Part shown: positions 11,247 to 20,845 of the stretch, piece after piece
Numbering within the stretch: position 1 is the stretch's first letter
Layout: each line of letters opens with the position of its first letter
NCBI RefSeq assembly: GCF_000143415.4
Contig: NW_003314269.1
Coordinates: forward strand, 2,553,429-2,595,175
Length of the DNA stretch: 41,747 nucleotides
Reading direction: 5' to 3'
Source of the DNA: Selaginella moellendorffii
Taxonomy: Eukaryota > Streptophyta > Lycopodiopsida > Selaginellales > Selaginellaceae
Position numbers and translations under genes: made by a program
Notes under the pieces: generated by a model
What the model was told of the DNA's origin: nothing
The model's input: only the letters and a program-made list of their open reading frames with translations
Database searches by the model: none

Positions 11247-11916
11247 AAAACCAATTCACCTTATGATCTTTTATTTTCTTTTTATTGTTGTGATATTCTC
11301 TACCAGGACATTATCGCTTCCCTGCATTTCCTGTTCTTCGTCCAGCCTCACATCAACAAAACTGGACAAGTTGACGAAGCCAACGTGACTGTCTTTGATC
11401 GGTTGGAACCCAGAGCCCGGAAGCCAATCGATCCAACCGTGGATACCAACCGTGGATATCATGTTCTTTGCGTTTCATAACTTGGTGAATTGTGGATGTT
11501 TCAACGTGTTTTGTGTTTTTTTAGACTTTTCCTATTGGGGATTTTCTGCACCAGATGAAATTTCCTCTGGAGGTATCCAACACAGTATTTCTTCCTTTGT
11601 CTTTTTAAGCAAACTTCTGACTAAAATGGTAGTAGATATATCTAGAATATGCTTGAATATTATAAGATATTCTACAATTTAACGGTTGTTATTCAATTTT
11701 TTATTTATAATTTATAAACTTTCTTAAACTCTTTCTAGTATATTCTTTTTTTTCTATCAGCTAATAGATTGTTTATAAATTGGAAACATGCTTATAATTT
11801 TAAACTTATTTGATCAATTGGATTAGTAAGTAATTTAAATAGCCACTTTACTTGGAGGACAAGGAAATTGTGAATACTTAAGCCATACCTGGGTTTAGGA
11901 TTACAATTTCCAGCCA
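11247..11916 (+). other. Spacer with an isolated exon-like segment
   Basis: An acceptor-like CTACCAG near 11310 is followed by an open frame from about 11311 to 11475 with coding-like composition (HFLFFVQPHINKTGQVDEAN, then FDRLEPRARKPIDP). I do not recognise it and it has no counterpart after the intact E2-F-box gene. From about 11620 to 11860 the DNA is AT-rich and appears empty up to the promoter of the intact gene. Confidence 0.35.
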
Positions 11917-13890
11917 ATGAGCACCAAGTCATGGCAAGTCCGAGTCCAGCGCGACCTCACGGAGCTGACCAAGGAGCCGCTCCAGGGCATCCAGGTTTGC
12001 ACCTATGCCGACCAGCTCGACCATATGTGCCTCGTCCTCTCGCCGCTCAGCGGCCCCTACGCGGGCGTCAACCTCCACCTCGACGTCCGCATACCAGCTG
12101 ACTATCCTCACGGCCCTCCGCAGGTTAGCATACAGACGCCCGTCCGACACCCCAACGTCTTCGACTCCTACATCTGCTGCGACATCCTCAACCCGGTTTC
12201 CACGAGGTATGACTACAATCCTCAGGGCGGTCATTGGCAAATCTACAATGGCGGTTACAGCCCGGGCTACTTGCTCAAGTACCTCTTTCTCCAGCTTCTC
12301 AGCTTCTTTAGTAGCAAGTTTGTGCAGCAGGACTATGGTGGCAAGGCAGTGGAGCTGGAGAGCTATTCCCAAAGGGAACGTAGCTTTGACCCCTTGGATC
12401 CATTGGATTGGGTGAAGCGCTACTCGTGTGCTAACTGTGGATTCAATGTTGCTTTTCCTGGTGTGAAGAGCGCTCCAGAGTCGACTACTGTCACTAGTCC
12501 GGCTATGATTGAAGGTGAGTTTGATGATCATCTCTCTCTGGTGGAGAGTCCCAACCTTTTCGAGAGGCTGGACACTGATTGCTGCCTCGAGATCGTGGAC
12601 AGGCTCTCAGACCAGGATGCCATACGGCTGACTCGGGTCTACAGAGGCGTGAAAGAGCTCGTCAACTCGGAGAACTTGCTGCTGCGCCGGCAGCTGGTTT
12701 GCTTCTTTCTGCGCAAGACTTTCAAGGAGAGCGACACGGTCCTGGGGATTGGAGTGTCGTGCCCCGCCGGCGGTGGAAAGCCCTTTGTGGCAGCGGTTGA
12801 TCTCTTCTCATACGAGGCGTTTAACAGCCATGGCGTGAGGAAGGGCATCACGGGCGAGGATTTTGATTACTTCCTCCCGCTGGTTCTGGACGAGGATCAC
12901 TTCCAGCGTGCCAGACCGCTGATAGACGACTCGCTCAAGAGCCTTGCTCTCAGCTTCCCCAGGAAACCGACGGCTTCGGCAGCGCCAACTTCGGTGGTTC
13001 TCCAGACGCTGCCTGCGCTGATGAACACCATGGTTTTCACGCTCGTCCAGTCTTGCGATCAGCAGAAGAGCGAGCTCAGCAACCACACAGTTGTGCACGC
13101 CTCGGAGAAGGCACTACAAGGCTACTGCCTGCTGTTCCACCTCTTCTCCAAGCTGGTACGGGAGCACCATTACCTGAGACGGGAAATTCAGCGCAAGGTT
13201 GACGCGTTCATCTCCAATATCGAGTGTCGCGGCAAGGATCACGTCCCCGACCTGGGCGAGTTCTTAACGTATTTGCTGGTAGCTCCCAATGCCGTGGAGT
13301 GGGACAAAGTATGCGGGCTGTTCTTGGGCGAGATTCTCACCAGGAACACCCTCTGGGCCCTGCAGAAGAAGCCATACCTCGCGTACGTGGAGCCGGACAA
13401 CTTCCCCTCGGAGGTCCGTCTCCAGCACACGTTTGAGGCAAATGCCGACGGCCTCAGGCTGGTGATGTTCCAGATTTGCTTCTTCCGTATGACGAGATCA
13501 ACGAACTTCGACCAGAGGTACGGGTTCCCATCGGGCGAGATGAGCGCGCAGCTTCTCCAGACCATCAAGGACATCTACAGCGTCAAGGCATACGATGTTT
13601 TCCTCCGGATCTTTGGGTTTCCAGTTGATCCCGCGGGATGGAAGTGGAACATGATCAAGCTTCTCAAGCAGGCCATTGTCTCAAGCGAGAAGAAAGGGTA
13701 TCATGTGGTACGCTACTCGAAAGAGGAGCTCTATATGCTGCGAAGACCCGTGGAGCCGAACTGCCCTCCTCCGCCAGGATGGAACAATCCAAGGCCCCGT
13801 TATATTGCCACTAAGAGTTTCTTCCCGAATGAGAACAAGCGTCAAGCTCCCGGACGGAACCAAGGAGATCACAACAGGCGAAGGTGGTGA
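11917..13890 (+). CDS. E2 ubiquitin-conjugating domain fused to F-box-like domain
   Basis: One uninterrupted 657-codon frame. Residues about 5-165 read as a UBC fold: GPYAGVNLHLDVRIPADYP matches the central E2 strands, and HPNVFDSYICCDIL carries the HPN box with a cysteine (Cys87) at the catalytic place. The HPN-to-Cys loop is one residue shorter than usual and lacks the common glycine. A CANC pair lies near residue 172. Residues about 212-258 (from NLFERLDTDCCLEIVDRLSD) look like an F-box. The remaining ~400 residues hold a helical region and a C-terminal block rich in Pro and aromatics (PNCPPPPGW); I do not know this part. If both domains work, the protein could bind SKP1/cullin and carry ubiquitin itself, which is an inference. 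The gene is intronless while most neighbours have many introns. A decayed tandem copy lies upstream. Confidence 0.78.
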   Translation: MSTKSWQVRVQRDLTELTKEPLQGIQVCTYADQLDHMCLVLSPLSGPYAGVNLHLDVRIPADYPHGPPQVSIQTPVRHPNVFDSYICCDILNPVSTRYDYNPQGGHWQIYNGGYSPGYLLKYLFLQLLSFFSSKFVQQDYGGKAVELESYSQRERSFDPLDPLDWVKRYSCANCGFNVAFPGVKSAPESTTVTSPAMIEGEFDDHLSLVESPNLFERLDTDCCLEIVDRLSDQDAIRLTRVYRGVKELVNSENLLLRRQLVCFFLRKTFKESDTVLGIGVSCPAGGGKPFVAAVDLFSYEAFNSHGVRKGITGEDFDYFLPLVLDEDHFQRARPLIDDSLKSLALSFPRKPTASAAPTSVVLQTLPALMNTMVFTLVQSCDQQKSELSNHTVVHASEKALQGYCLLFHLFSKLVREHHYLRREIQRKVDAFISNIECRGKDHVPDLGEFLTYLLVAPNAVEWDKVCGLFLGEILTRNTLWALQKKPYLAYVEPDNFPSEVRLQHTFEANADGLRLVMFQICFFRMTRSTNFDQRYGFPSGEMSAQLLQTIKDIYSVKAYDVFLRIFGFPVDPAGWKWNMIKLLKQAIVSSEKKGYHVVRYSKEELYMLRRPVEPNCPPPPGWNNPRPRYIATKSFFPNENKRQAPGRNQGDHNRRRW

Positions 13891-14222
13891 ACTGCTTGAT
13901 CTTCAAAGTTTCATGGAACAAAATGGTAAATGATTTTTCTTTTTTTTCTTCTTTTATGTTTCAAGGAATCTATACCCATGATAAGCAATAGTGCAGTGTC
14001 GACAAAATACTGTGGAAGTCAAGGATGATGTGCCGCGTATAAGAAAACTCTGGATGTTCACGGGAGGGAGTCAAAGAATCTTTCGATGAATCCGGAGAAA
14101 GAAATAGACTTCATGATAGAATATGGATTTTAAGCGTGGAAGTTTCTCTTTGCCGACTCTAGGTGAAAGAAAATGGTCTCCGCCCTTCCTTCGCTAGGAA
14201 GTATCGACACTGCCGCTTGGCT
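13891..14222. other. Intergenic spacer
   Basis: A T-rich stretch after the E2-F-box gene (possible 3' UTR), then mixed sequence up to the transporter start. No exon or repeat is recognised. Confidence 0.5.
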
Positions 14223-16155
14223 ATGGAGGACCCTCTCGACGGCGCCGCCTTGTCAATAGAAAATGGGAGTAGCACCAACGATCTCTTGAAGGTCCTTGTC
14301 CCCAAATTTCTCTCTTGTTTTTCTCACTTCTGGTCTTCAATGCCAAATGCCAGAGGGAAGTTGGGTTTAGCGCGGACTCGATCCCAGTTAGCCCTTCACG
14401 TCCCTGTTTCCAGGCAAGCGATTGTTCTTCGTCTTTGTTAGAGATGCCTGTTGTTCTAGTTTTTCTCCAAGTTTGTGTGAGAGATTGGCTGTGGTTTGTG
14501 GCAGAAAGTGTGGCGGTCATGGCTATCGATCAACGATTCCTGGACCTCCAAATGGTGGTATGCGGCGGTCCACAACATCACTGCCGTGATTGGAGCTGGA
14601 GTTCTTTCGCTCCACGGAGCTATGGTCGACTTAAGCTGGTAACATATCTTTACTTGTGTGAATACTATTTAGTGCCATTTAACAAAGACCTCCTTGATTT
14701 TCCAGGGCTCCAGGGATTTTCGTGCTGTGCGTTATCGGCATCATAAGTCTCAGCACAATGTGGCAAATGATCGAGCTCCACGAGCTCGATGGGAAACGCA
14801 TGGACAGATACCATGAGCTGGGCCAGAGGGCTTTCGGAAAGAAGCTCGGGCTCTGGATTGTGGTACCCATGCAAATGCTCGTCGAGATCGGTGTCGACAC
14901 CGTCTACCTCCTCACCGCTGGAAAATCCATCCGGAAGATCCACAGCCTTCTCTATGGTTGCCCAATTCAAGACTCTTCATGTAACTGGGAGCTGCGATAT
15001 TGCATCATGGCGTTTGCATCGGTCCAGCTTCTCCTCTCGCAGCTTCCACATTTCACCTCCATCACCTGGGTTTCGATTATTGCCGCTTTCATGTCTCTCG
15101 GGTACGTAGATTTCAAAGTTTTTTTGTCAACTTTTTCACTTGGTTTTATCATGCAAGAACAGCTACTCCACAATTGCTTGGGTCGCCACCTTAATGCGTG
15201 AACGAAGCCCCACAGTCAGCTATGAATTTCCAAAAGCAACTTCTACTGCGGATGTTATTTTCGGGGTGTTTAGCTCGCTGGGCCAGATCTCGTTTGCATT
15301 TGCGGGACACAATATCGTTCTTGAGATCCAGGCCACTATTCCTTCCACCATTGAGAGACCCTCCAAGATCTCGGCCTGGAATGGAGCTCTCCTGGCCTAC
15401 ACGATGACCATCTTGTGTTATTTCCCAAATGCCCTGGTCGGGTATTACGTTTTTGGGAATCAAAAGAACCATGACATGCACGTCCTTGAGATTCTGGACA
15501 AGCCTGTTTGGCTCGTCGCACTAGGAAATGCAATGGTGGTGACGCATATGTGTGGTGGCTTTCAGGTTAGCCATTTCTTTTCTTAAAGATCGAACTTCTT
15601 GGTTTTCATAGTTTTGGATTTTCAGATATTTGCAATGCCGCTGTTTGACAATGTGGAGATGCTTCTCACAAACCTGTGGAAGGTTAATGGAGGGATCAAT
15701 CTTAGATTACTTGTTCGATCAATTTACGTTGGTAAGTAACTTCTTCTTAGCTTAAAATCTGAAGGATTTTTTATTTTATTTTTGCAGCATTTACATGCTT
15801 TCTTGCTGTGACATTTCCTTTCTTTGACGATTTGCTCGCTTTTGTTGGGGGAATAGCCTTCGTCCCAACAACATTCCTGGTACTTTTTGAACTTGAGGAA
15901 ATTGCTATTTACAAAGAGATCTTCTTCTCGGTTGCAGCTACCTTGTATCATCTGGCAAATTCTTCGCAAGCCCAGAACATTCGGATTGCCATGGCTAGCG
16001 AACATGGTAAAATTGAATAAGTAGATTTTCCACCTTTGATTTTATAAGCTTTTCAGGCTTGCATAGGAGTGGGCTTCTTTCTTACAATCGCTTCCACAGC
16101 TGGTGGGCTTCGAAACATTCTCCTCAAGGCTTCGCATTACCAGTTCTACAAATAA
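14223..16155 (+). CDS. Amino acid permease, lysine-histidine transporter (LHT) type
   Basis: Eight exons: 14223-14291, 14505-14638, 14706-15101, 15163-15565, 15626-15731, 15788-15879, 15938-16006 and 16057-16155. They join in phase to about 455 residues, the usual LHT length. LHT proteins are proton-coupled amino acid importers of the plasma membrane (AAAP family). Seen in order: KWWYAAVHNITAVIGAGVLS (first helix), WQMIELHE, RYHELGQRAFG, YSTIAWVATL, FAFAGHNIVLEIQATIPST, CYFPNALVGYYVFG, the FPFFDDLLAFVGG segment, and the C-terminal end GGLRNILLKASHYQFYK. About ten hydrophobic segments are present. The usual LPYAM after the first helix reads LHGAM here. The start at 14223 gives a short hydrophilic tail like that of relatives. 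It converges with the PPR gene, with only 51 bp between the stop codons. Confidence 0.92.
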
Positions 16156-16206
16156 CTTTCCTTGTAAGGTTTTCATATGTGAATATTCGTATCCTTCTTC
16201 CGCGTT

Positions 16207-17817
16207 TTAGGGTACCCAGGTTAGGGCTTCTTCGTCGGCCAGGTTCTTGCGGGCGCCCACGAGAATACTCCATTCCATCTCACACGGATCCTCCTCAAGC
16301 ATCGCTTCCGCCCCCTCGATCTGGCCGGCGCGGCCCAGGAGATCAATCAAGCAGCGGCAGTGCTCGGGGCTTGGGACAATCCCATGCTCGGCCTCCATCT
16401 CCAGGAAGCATTCCAGGCCTCGTTCCACCAGCCCCGTGTGGCTCGAGGCAAACATTGCTGACATGAAGGTCAGTTGATCCGGCATGACTCCCTCGATCTT
16501 CATCCTCAGCACGAGATCGAGGGATTGGCGGCCATAGCCGTGATGTGAGTATGCCCCAATCAGGGCATTCCAGCAGCTCAGGCTCCGACAGTGGGAGTCT
16601 TTCTCGAATACATGCCTGGAGCTCCCCAAATCGCCAATGCGGGCATAGAAATCGATGGCAGCGCTCCTCACTTGATCGAATTGGTCGCAAGCGGCAGCCG
16701 CGGCCTCCGAGAGGATTTTTTCGCCATCTTCGATTCTCTGACAGCAGCTCAAGACGATGCTGAAAGTTATCTCGTCTGGGACGACCGATCCCTCCACCGA
16801 CATCTGGGAGTACAGATCGAGAACTCTCTCGTGGAAGCCATGCCGAGCGCAAGTGAGCACCATCGAGTTCCAGCATGACAAGCTCCTTCTCGAGCTCCCA
16901 ATATCCTGGAAAACTTTCCAAGACTTTTGGAAGTTGTCATGCTTGCCATAGACGCTGACGAGTGCAGAGGCCAGCACGGGATTGGAGTCCAGGCCCCGGG
17001 AAGAGATTTCGTCGTGGATCTGGCTCGCCACCTTTCGGGACAAGGAGCCGCAAGAACAGCAAGAACAGGCAGTGAGCGCGACAACAAAGGTGACAGTGCT
17101 TGCTGGAATGCCTTCGAGGGCCATTCGACTTCGCAAGTTTAGCGCCCCACTGGGATCACCCCATCGAACCAACGCATCCATCATCGCAGTCCACCACACA
17201 GTGTCGGTACTCTGGAAACTCTGGAAGATTTCTCTGGCTTCTCGCTGACACCCACACTTCGAGTACATATCAAGGAGAGCAGTCATCAAGTTCATCGAGA
17301 CTTGGGCCTCGATTCGCTGGTGGAGTCTCTTCCCGATTCGTAGGCCGTGAGGAGCTCCAAGCTTGCTGCAAATTCCGACAGCGATGACTAGAGTGGCTTC
17401 GCTCGCTCGAACTCCAGCCAGCTCCATGCGGTGGAAGAGATCCAAAGCTACGTTGTTATGCCCATTCCGGGCATAAGCTGAGATCAACACTGTCCACGAG
17501 AAAACGTTGGGTCCGTCGCGGTCTTGTATCGACTGGAACACTGCTCGGGACTCGTCCAAGCCGCCACACTTGCCATACATGTCAATCAGGACGTTCTTGA
17601 GCAGCTTGTCAACCACGACTTTCTTCTGGATCATCTGCTGGTGGATCTTCCTCAGGCTCGAGAGTTTGTCACAGGCGCGCAGCAGAGGAAGATAAGCTTC
17701 TTTGGTGTGCTCCAACACTGAATTTAGAGCTGTTTCCAAAGCGTGATCGACGTGCTTCCCCGTATACCACCGGACTGGAACTTTGACGAAGAACAGCAAC
17801 TTGGTTCGTGCTTGCAT
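16207..17817 (-). CDS. Pentatricopeptide repeat protein, PLS type
   Basis: An intronless 536-residue protein with tandem PPR motifs (for example LIDMYGKCGGLDESRAVF, FSWTVLISAYARNGHNNVAL, LLDMYSKCGCQREAREIF, CWNALIGAYSHHGYG, LIDLLGRAGQIEGAEAML). PLS-class PPR proteins bind organelle RNA, one base per repeat, and act in editing or processing in plastids or mitochondria. The N-terminus (MQARTKLLFFVKVPVRWYTG) is basic and hydrophobic, consistent with an organelle presequence. The protein stops soon after MEWSILVGARKN, at the start of where an E domain would lie, and no DYW deaminase domain follows. It may therefore be naturally short or a truncated copy that needs a partner for editing. Which transcript it binds cannot be told from here. 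Confidence 0.9.
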   Translation of the reverse strand: MQARTKLLFFVKVPVRWYTGKHVDHALETALNSVLEHTKEAYLPLLRACDKLSSLRKIHQQMIQKKVVVDKLLKNVLIDMYGKCGGLDESRAVFQSIQDRDGPNVFSWTVLISAYARNGHNNVALDLFHRMELAGVRASEATLVIAVGICSKLGAPHGLRIGKRLHQRIEAQVSMNLMTALLDMYSKCGCQREAREIFQSFQSTDTVWWTAMMDALVRWGDPSGALNLRSRMALEGIPASTVTFVVALTACSCCSCGSLSRKVASQIHDEISSRGLDSNPVLASALVSVYGKHDNFQKSWKVFQDIGSSRRSLSCWNSMVLTCARHGFHERVLDLYSQMSVEGSVVPDEITFSIVLSCCQRIEDGEKILSEAAAAACDQFDQVRSAAIDFYARIGDLGSSRHVFEKDSHCRSLSCWNALIGAYSHHGYGRQSLDLVLRMKIEGVMPDQLTFMSAMFASSHTGLVERGLECFLEMEAEHGIVPSPEHCRCLIDLLGRAGQIEGAEAMLEEDPCEMEWSILVGARKNLADEEALTWVP

Positions 17818-17857
17818 CGATCACTTACATGGACTAAAATCTTTTATTCTCATCATT

Positions 17858-18601
17858 TTACAGTGTTGAGGCCCACACAACGATCTGTTGGTCGCTCCTA
17901 TACATCACCAGATTCCTATCATTTTGGAGAACTAGAATCGTCGAAACCAGCTTTCCCGGCACTGCTGTATTGGTCGCCCACACACAGAAGCTCTTGTTCT
18001 CCAACACGGCATTTCCGTCCAACTGCATCAACAAGTAGCAACCTTTGGCGTCACCAACGAAGACTGTAGGCATCCACACAACGATGCTCCCCTCCCGGAG
18101 CTTCAGATCACAGGCATCTCCCAGCTCCAACTTGTAGAGCCCGTTGCGAGAAGCGAGAGATGACCCGGGCATGAGTTTGGAGTAGCGCATGGACTTTGAG
18201 GAACCCGACCTTCCCGCAACGATCGCCAGCAGAGTCCACAGCAGGCCCAGCACTCAGCATGTACTCGACTCCAAATCGCCCGTCGACGATGGTGTAGCAG
18301 CTGAAGCGGGACTGGTGCAAGGCGTGCTTGACGTACTCGGTGAGAGCTTCAAAGGCTTGGATGAGCATGAAGCCAGGAAGAGTTTGGTCTTCGTCGGGGT
18401 CAGGATCGCATTCAGTATTGAAGAACCACAACCGGCGGTAACGGTGGAGGAGAATGATCGAGGTGAAAAGGTGGTGAGTGGGATGCTGTTGATCAGGGTG
18501 GTCAGGCCCGCGATCACCCAGTTAGGAAGTCCGGTGTCGATTAGGGTGGACAGTCCCTGCAACGAAGAAATGGTGGCAATTAGCGCTGAGAAACTCGTCA
18601 T
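17858..18601 (-). pseudogene. Broken bulb-lectin-domain gene (inverted copy)
   Basis: Inverted relative of the intact gene at 20846-21709. Reading downward from an ATG at 18601, FSALIATISS...FSPRSFSSTVTAG matches the N-terminal half with an internal gap. About 26 nt are missing near 18440, so the frame moves before LWFFNTECDPDPDEDQ. A second deletion near 18250 moves it again before the lectin half, which ends in LVLQNDRNLVMYRS and QQIVVWAS. The lectin sugar-site pattern QxDxNxVxY is still present (QNDRNLVMY). With two shifts no single frame covers the protein. Introns at these points are unlikely because the other copies have none. It starts only 40 bp from the PPR gene. Confidence 0.78.
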
Positions 18602-19028
18602 GGCGCTTCCAAGCATATTGACTCGTGAAATGGATTGGTATGGTTTTTTATCTGAAAGGTTTGGCGGACGATGCAAAGACAAATCTATTGACAAGTTTGC
18701 ACTCCTGTCATCTTCCCAGGCTCTAACCTTTTCCACAGCCATAGTGATAGACAAAGAAGAAAGGTATCTTTACTGGGGCAAGAATCTTGGGAAAACTAGT
18801 TTGCATGTCTAAATATTTATAGATCACCCAAAGTAAGTTTCATTTTGTGGAAATTAAAGTGTAATGTAATTTACAAAAACAATCTGTAGTTGTCTTGCAT
18901 ATTGGAAAAGTTCTACAGAACTTTGTCATAGGATGACTTTCCGGACCTGGGCTTGTCTCATATAGAAGAGTTACGCATATCAGAATGCAATATAATGGCG
19001 TAGAAAAGCCCAAGGCCGTGAATCTATA

Positions 19029-19896
19029 ATGGATCGGCTTTTGCTGATGACAACCATCACCATTTATCTCTCTACGAGGGGCAAAGCCGTGGACATCTTC
19101 GACAAGGGCATCCCTCGCAAAATCGGTCCCAACTTTCGCACCGTTGTTCTTAGCGGCCTGGCCACGCTCGTCAACACAATCAGCTATGGCCTCCATATGC
19201 CCCGATCCTTCTCAGACACCGTGACAGTAGACGGCCAGGAGTGCTTCCTCCGCCTCTGGTTCTTCACCGCCGGCTGCGATGCCACGCCTGGCAACCCTGA
19301 CGCCGACGCAATGCAGGGATTCCAGCTTATCAGCGCCTTCCGTGATCTCCACGATGTTGTGGGCGACGCTGTGACAGTGGGGCTACAGCTACATCACCGC
19401 AATCGATGGGCGATTTGGAATGGAGTATGCTCTCAAGGAGGCCAACGAGGAGTTAGAGGTGGCAAGAGAGGGGGCTCCAGTGATCGTCCATGGCGGCCAG
19501 GCATGCTATCCCTACTCGAACATGATCCAGAGCGGCCCAAAGGCGAGGCGCTACTCCAGGCTCACGCCGGGATCCTATCTCGTCTCTCGCAATGGGCTAT
19601 ACATGCTGGTGCTGGGCTTTGATTGCAACCTGGAGCTCATGGAAGGGAACATCGTGGTGTGGAGGCCTCTAATCTCGATTGGCGCCAATCGAAATTGCTA
19701 CTTGCGAGTGAGGCTAGATGGAAGAGTGGTGTTTGAGAACGAGAGCGTGTGTTTGTGGACTATCGATAGCGGGGTCTCGGGCGAGTCGGTCTCGTCGGTC
19801 CTAGTGCTCCAAAACGATAGGAATTTGGTGCTGTATAGGAGTGACGAGCAAGTCGCTGTATGGGCCTCCAACACAGTGAAAGAATGGAAAATCTAA
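19029..19896 (+). pseudogene. Frameshifted bulb-lectin-domain gene (middle copy)
   Basis: From MDRLLLMTTITIYLSTRGK the sequence runs closely parallel to the intact copy at 20846 up to about 19372. There two bases fewer (gctgtgacagtgggg against gcgttgatcgaatgggg) put the rest out of frame. The second half reads in another frame from 19420 (MEYALKEANEELEVAREG) through the lectin motif QNDRNLVLY to a stop at 19896. It is otherwise undamaged, so the break is recent, or a base-calling or assembly error. The 3' half is almost identical to that of the intact copy, while the 5' half differs more. Confidence 0.75.
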
Positions 19897-20106
19897 GGCT
19901 TATGATAAGAAGCTTTATAGATCTTCAAATTTACAGTAATTTTGCGCGATCTAGGTCTTTCGATGGATCTTCAAATTTACGATAGGATGCGTGCGATCTT
20001 GTGGGATCTCTCCGAAAAAGCAGTCTGGAAGTAACCCTAGTGGCTCATGAAGCTCGCGGAAGATGTATGAAATGTATTAGCTATTGAATTGGCATTTGCT
20101 TCTACA
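19897..20106. other. Spacer between middle lectin copy and CDC48 fossil
   Basis: Holds two imperfect direct copies of a ~35-bp segment beginning ATCTTCAAATTTAC, at about 19921 and 19970. No coding content is seen. Confidence 0.4.
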
Positions 20107-20575
20107 GGTGGATTTGGAGAAAATACCCACGGCTTCGTTTGGCGCGGACCTTGCTGCCCTATGCACCAAGCCGATACGTGAAAAGATGGACGTGATTGAC
20201 CTTAAACTATGGATGCCGACGTTCACAGCTCAATGGCTGTAGTGAACAAGCACACTTTCAGCCAGCTTTGGGAACGAGCAACCCTTCTGCACTCCATGAG
20301 ACGGTCGACTTGTAATAAGGTTTTCCTTTTAGGTGGTTGCAAATGCCTATTGTTACATTGGTGCCCTTGAGAACGTCAAGAGGGAGCTTTAAGAGTTAAG
20401 TGTTTGTTAGTAGCTGGACGTGGCTGATTCGTTGGGCTGGAACTTGTGCAGACTGTGCAATTTCTAGTTGAGAAGTTTGAGAAGTTCGGGATATTGCCGT
20501 CTAAAGGAGTCTTTGTTATATGGGCCTCCTGGATGTGGACAGACTTTGGTTGCAAATGCATCTAACATGAACTGA
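20107..20575 (+). pseudogene. CDC48/p97 AAA-ATPase gene fragment
   Basis: Translation in pieces gives VDLEK, then GADLAALCT, IREKMDVID, LGTSNPSALHETV, ENVKREL and EKFEKFG/LPSKGV in that order. This is the junction between the D1 ATPase ring and the start of the D2 ring in CDC48/p97. Stops (after TAQWL and after VKREL) and several frame changes break it. A possible intron remnant (GTAATAAGG...TTTTAG) near 20310-20332 suggests a DNA-level copy and not a processed transcript. It ends just before the upstream region of the intact lectin gene. Confidence 0.72.
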
Positions 20576-20845
20576 TTTTTTTATTCCATTGGTCACAATT
20601 TTACAATGGCTACCAATGAAGAAATAAAAATAAAAAAGACCATAATGAGGTGAACAATGCAATATTGTAAAATTAAGGTCCTTGGGCACAAAGCAAATCT
20701 ATATTATTAATGGCAAAATTTCCACTAGAAATTTGTCCTTAGAATGACTTTCTAGCCCTTGATTTGTCTGCTGTAGAAGATTGATGTGTCAGAATGCAAT
20801 ATAACAAAGAATTTGCATAGGAAAGCTCGACCCTTGAATCCCCTA

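Noticed and set aside
18189-18812. 207-codon plus-strand frame opposite the inverted lectin pseudogene
   Set aside because: It is the reverse complement of lectin-gene sequence and matches no family.
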